Below are positions 61,188 to 64,000 of a DNA stretch of 64,000 nt, one piece after another. The notes beneath the pieces were generated by a model. That model searched no databases and had not been told where the DNA came from. It worked only from the letters and a program-made list of their open reading frames with translations. A program made the translations under genes and the position numbers. Numbering within the stretch: the stretch's first letter is position 1; each line of letters starts with the position of its first letter. The stretch comes from Hyphomicrobium sp. (GTDB lineage Bacteria > Pseudomonadota > Alphaproteobacteria > Rhizobiales > Hyphomicrobiaceae): the NCBI RefSeq assembly GCF_019753045.1, contig NZ_JAIELN010000002.1, positions 62,001 to 126,000 of the forward strand, written 5' to 3'.

Positions 61188-63779
61188 ATGATTGAGCGCG
61201 TCGTTTCCTTCATCGTCGACATCTCGGTGCGACTGCGCTGGGCCACCATTTTGATGGGCCTCGCAGCGTGGGCGGGCGCCGTTTTCTACGTCGTCAACCA
61301 TTTCGCCATCACGACCGATACGGGTCAGCTCATCTCATCGGACCTCGATTGGCGTCAGCGCGAGCGCCAATTCGACGACGCGTTTCCCCAGCACACCGAC
61401 ACGATAGATATAGTCATCGACGGTAAAACTCCGGAGCTGACCGAAACAGCCGCAGCCAGTCTCGCCGCGGCCCTGAGCGAATCGAAGCCCGATCCTTTCC
61501 AAATCGTCCGGCGACGTGACGGCGGTCCCTTCTTCGAAAAGAACGGCCTCCTTTATCTGTCGCTGCCGGAGCTCAAGGAGACCACCGAAGGCCTGATCAA
61601 GGCGCAGCCCGTTCTTGGCACGCTCGCCGCCGATCCGACGCTCAACGGATTGGCGAAAGCGCTCTCGTTCGTCCCTCTGGGTGTGAAGGACGACCGTGCC
61701 AAGTGGTCGGATTTCGACAAGCCGCTCGGCGCGCTCGCCAACGCCATCGATGACCTCATGGCGGGCCGGGAAACGGCATTCTCCTGGGGTCAACTACTAA
61801 CGGGCGGAAGCCCGAACCCCTCCGAACTTCGCCGCTTTCTCGAGGTGAAGCCCGTTCTCGATTATTCCGATTTGCAGCCCGGCGCAGATGCAACCGCGTT
61901 GATCCGAGAAACCGCAAAGCGCCTCGGATTGACACCCGAGAACGGCGTGCGGGTCCGGCTGACGGGATCCGTGCCGATGGCCGATGAGGAATTCGGGACC
62001 GTTGCCGAAGGCGCAGCGATCAATACGGCCGTCACGATCGCAGCCGTTCTTTTCATTCTTTGGCTGGCACTCAGATCGGGTCGCATCATCTTCGCCGTTC
62101 TCGTCAGCCTCTTCTCCGGACTCGCGATGACGGGCGCGCTGGGTCTCTACCTCGTCGGCGCACTCAACCTTATCTCGGTAGCGTTCGCGGTGCTGTTCGT
62201 CGGTATCGGTGTCGATTTCGGCATCCAGTTCTCGGTCAGATACCGCCACGAGCGCTTCAACAAACATGGTCTCCGCGACGCGTTGATCGCAGCGGGCAAG
62301 AACGCCGGGAAACCTTTGGCGCTCGCAGCGGCGGCGACGACAGCGGGCTTCTACGCATTTCTGCCGACCGATTACCGCGGCGTATCCGAGCTTGGCCTCA
62401 TTGCCGGCAGCGGCATGATTATCGCGTTCCTGACGAGCATCACTTTCTTGCCGGCGATGCTCTCCGTTCTGAATCCTCCAGGCGAGCCGCACGACGTCGG
62501 CTACCAGTCGCTCGCGCCGGTAGATCGATTCATGGCGCGCCACCGCCACATCATTCTTGCGCTGACGGCGATCGGCGTCGTCGCCGGATTGCCGCTTCTG
62601 ACCAAGCTCGAGTTCGATTTCAATCCGATCAACTTGCGCAGCAACAAGGTGGAATCGGTCTCGACCTTCAACGATCTGATGCGCGATCCTTTGACCGCTC
62701 CGAACACGATCGAGATCTTGACGCCGAACCTCACCGACGCGAAAGCGCTGGCAGCAAAGCTCGATAAGCTGCCGGAAGTCGGCCATACGATAACGCTAGC
62801 GAGCTTCGTGCCGGAGCATCAGGACGAAAAGCTGGCCATCATCAGAGACGCGGCGGACCTGCTCGGCCCGACCATCGAGCCCGACGAAATCGCGGCAACG
62901 CCGACGGACGCCGAAACGCAGACGACGCTGCGAGATACCGCCAAGGCGTTTGAGGACGTCAGCAAATTGCCGGGCGCACCGGCCCTCGCCACCCACATGG
63001 CGGCGACGCTTCGCAAACTCGCGGACGCGCCGGCTGACGCGCGGGCAAAGGTCGAAAAGGCGCTGCTCGACGGTCTGAAACTGCGTCTCGCGCAAATTCG
63101 CGCGGCCCTCAAGGCTGAGCCGGTAACGCTCGAGAATCTGCCGACTGAGATCATTGCCGACTGGATAACGGCCGATGGCCGAGCCCGGGTCGAGATCGGG
63201 CCGAAGGGCGACGGAAACGACAACGCAAACCTCCGCCGCTTTGCGTCTGCCGTGCTCGCCGTTACGCCCGAAGCAACCGGCGTGCCGATCCTCATTCAGG
63301 AATCGGCGAAGACGGTTGTGCGCTCGTTCATTCAGGCGGGCTTGCTGGCGCTCGTTTCGATAACGATCATCCTGTTCGTCGCCCTGCGCCGCATCTCGGA
63401 CGTGCTGCTGACGCTCGTGCCGCTATTGCTCGCCGGCGTCGTGACGCTCGAACTGTGCGTGCTGCTCAAGCTACCGCTGAATTTCGCGAACATCATTGCG
63501 CTGCCTGTGCTGCTCGGCGTCGGCGTCGCATTCAAGATCTATTACGTGCTCGCTTGGCGCGAAGGCGAAACGAGCTTGCTGGCATCGCCGCTGACGCGCG
63601 CAGTGATGTTCAGCGCCATGACGACGGCCGTTGCGTTCGGCAGCTTGTTCTTCTCAAGTCATCCCGGAACGTCGAGCATGGGTGAGCTGCTTGCACTCTC
63701 GCTCGTCACGACGCTCGCGGCGGCGGTGCTCTTTCAGCCGATCCTGATGGGGCCGCCACGTAACAAGAAGGAAGGCTGA
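61188..63779 (+). CDS. hpnN: Hopanoid transporter HpnN (RND/MMPL family)
   Basis: An 863-residue RND-type permease with an N-terminal membrane segment, a large periplasmic loop (about residues 45-270), five membrane segments with 'FVGIGVDFGIQFSVRYRHE', a second loop (about 475-710), and five more segments with 'ALPVLLGVGVAFKIYY'. The 'GVDFGIQ' stretch is the usual RND/MMPL signature. HpnN moves hopanoids toward the outer membrane. It is divergent from ispH and followed by a hairpin. Confidence 0.93.
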   Translation: MIERVVSFIVDISVRLRWATILMGLAAWAGAVFYVVNHFAITTDTGQLISSDLDWRQRERQFDDAFPQHTDTIDIVIDGKTPELTETAAASLAAALSESKPDPFQIVRRRDGGPFFEKNGLLYLSLPELKETTEGLIKAQPVLGTLAADPTLNGLAKALSFVPLGVKDDRAKWSDFDKPLGALANAIDDLMAGRETAFSWGQLLTGGSPNPSELRRFLEVKPVLDYSDLQPGADATALIRETAKRLGLTPENGVRVRLTGSVPMADEEFGTVAEGAAINTAVTIAAVLFILWLALRSGRIIFAVLVSLFSGLAMTGALGLYLVGALNLISVAFAVLFVGIGVDFGIQFSVRYRHERFNKHGLRDALIAAGKNAGKPLALAAAATTAGFYAFLPTDYRGVSELGLIAGSGMIIAFLTSITFLPAMLSVLNPPGEPHDVGYQSLAPVDRFMARHRHIILALTAIGVVAGLPLLTKLEFDFNPINLRSNKVESVSTFNDLMRDPLTAPNTIEILTPNLTDAKALAAKLDKLPEVGHTITLASFVPEHQDEKLAIIRDAADLLGPTIEPDEIAATPTDAETQTTLRDTAKAFEDVSKLPGAPALATHMAATLRKLADAPADARAKVEKALLDGLKLRLAQIRAALKAEPVTLENLPTEIIADWITADGRARVEIGPKGDGNDNANLRRFASAVLAVTPEATGVPILIQESAKTVVRSFIQAGLLALVSITIILFVALRRISDVLLTLVPLLLAGVVTLELCVLLKLPLNFANIIALPVLLGVGVAFKIYYVLAWREGETSLLASPLTRAVMFSAMTTAVAFGSLFFSSHPGTSSMGELLALSLVTTLAAAVLFQPILMGPPRNKKEG

Positions 63780-63799
63780 CGAGGTCTCGAAAGACAGAC

Positions 63800-63824
63800 G
63801 GCGCCGGTGGGAAACTCCGGCGCC
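63800..63824. terminator. Hairpin between hpnN and the downstream convergent gene
   Basis: GGCGCCGG (63800-63807) and CCGGCGCC (63817-63824) form a perfect 8-bp stem with a 9-base loop, between the hpnN stop and the minus-strand stop at 63866. It could serve as a bidirectional terminator, although a T run on the plus strand is not immediately adjacent. Confidence 0.5.
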
Positions 63825-63865
63825 GCGTCACATGCTAATTCGCACTGTCTGTTTTTACTGATGCG

Positions 63866-64000
63866 TTACGCGGCGTTGCGGCGTTCACGCAGGAACTGGA
63901 AGAATTCGACGCCCTCGCGGAGGCGCCGCTTCATCATGTCGGGCTGCGTTATCATCTCGCCGACGATCGAAGCAATCTTCGGCACCCGGAAGTAGAACTT
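63866..64000 (-). CDS. C-terminal fragment of a minus-strand gene, possibly radical SAM HpnJ
   Basis: The minus-strand frame is open from the window edge and ends at TAA (63868-63866), giving 44 residues starting 'KFYFRVPKIASIV' and ending 'FLRERRNAA'. The pattern 'MMKRRLREGVEFFQFLRE' resembles the C-terminal tail of hopanoid-associated radical SAM proteins such as HpnJ, which would fit next to hpnN. The fragment is too short to be sure; most of the gene lies beyond the window. Confidence 0.45.
   Translation of the reverse strand, partial: KFYFRVPKIASIVGEMITQPDMMKRRLREGVEFFQFLRERRNAA

Overview
The window looks like a chromosomal segment of an alphaproteobacterium, most likely order Hyphomicrobiales (Hyphomicrobium-like). 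The evidence is high GC content, a hisS-hisZ-hisG block with the short, HisZ-dependent HisG, a twin-arginine beta-helix protein of the TIGR03808 type, cobT-cobS, and a large hopanoid cluster. Species assignment is inference. I saw no tRNA, rRNA, CRISPR array, transposase or integrase.

Layout. 1-8.4 kb: the end of a glutamate-cysteine ligase, a small secreted cysteine-containing protein, glycolate oxidase glcDEF, cobT-cobS (cobalamin lower-ligand attachment) and a GNAT/BioF2-like acyltransferase. 8.5-17 kb: hisS-hisZ-hisG, then recQ abutting it tail to tail, a 351-bp gap with two C-loop hairpins (possible sRNA), the beta-helix protein, a pyroglutamyl-peptidase-like enzyme and a DUF983 protein. 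17.2-21.4 kb: a MocR-type regulator, molybdate importer modABC and a ModE-type regulator. ModC and ModE both lack the usual molybdate-binding (TOBE/MOP) domains.

21.8-41.3 kb is the most distinctive region, an apparent amine or amino-alcohol catabolic island. It carries a ydcSTUV-like importer with a ydcW/patD-like aminoaldehyde dehydrogenase, an APH-fold kinase, an AraC regulator and a second PotDABC-like importer with an SDR. It also carries a cysteine hydrolase and an adenosylcobalamin-dependent diol dehydratase, whose large and medium subunits are fused and whose small subunit is separate. Divergent from these is a class-III aminotransferase resembling amino-alcohol-phosphate phospho-lyases, with an ALDH10-like dehydrogenase. 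No microcompartment shell gene and no dehydratase reactivase gene is present. The kinase, phospho-lyase, SDR and ALDH set resembles the mycobacterial aminoacetone/1-amino-2-propanol microcompartment, here apparently without a compartment.

41.3-49.4 kb: an ABC-2 exporter pair, another SDR, and an RND efflux permease and adaptor divergent from a TetR regulator, with a clear palindromic operator over the efflux promoter. 49.5-64 kb: a PQQ-type sugar dehydrogenase, then hopanoid genes hpnA-B-C-D-E, shc, hpnG (+), hpnH and ispH (-), hpnN (+), and the C-terminus of a minus-strand gene that may be hpnJ. HpnCDE make squalene, Shc cyclises it to hopene, HpnH and HpnG begin the extended side chain, HpnN transports hopanoids, and IspH supplies isoprenoid precursors.

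Gene-free stretches above about 300 bp are 14036-14386 (hairpins), 21414-21789 (nothing firm), 48291-48784 (efflux promoter/operator plus long leader) and 60836-61187 (nothing firm).
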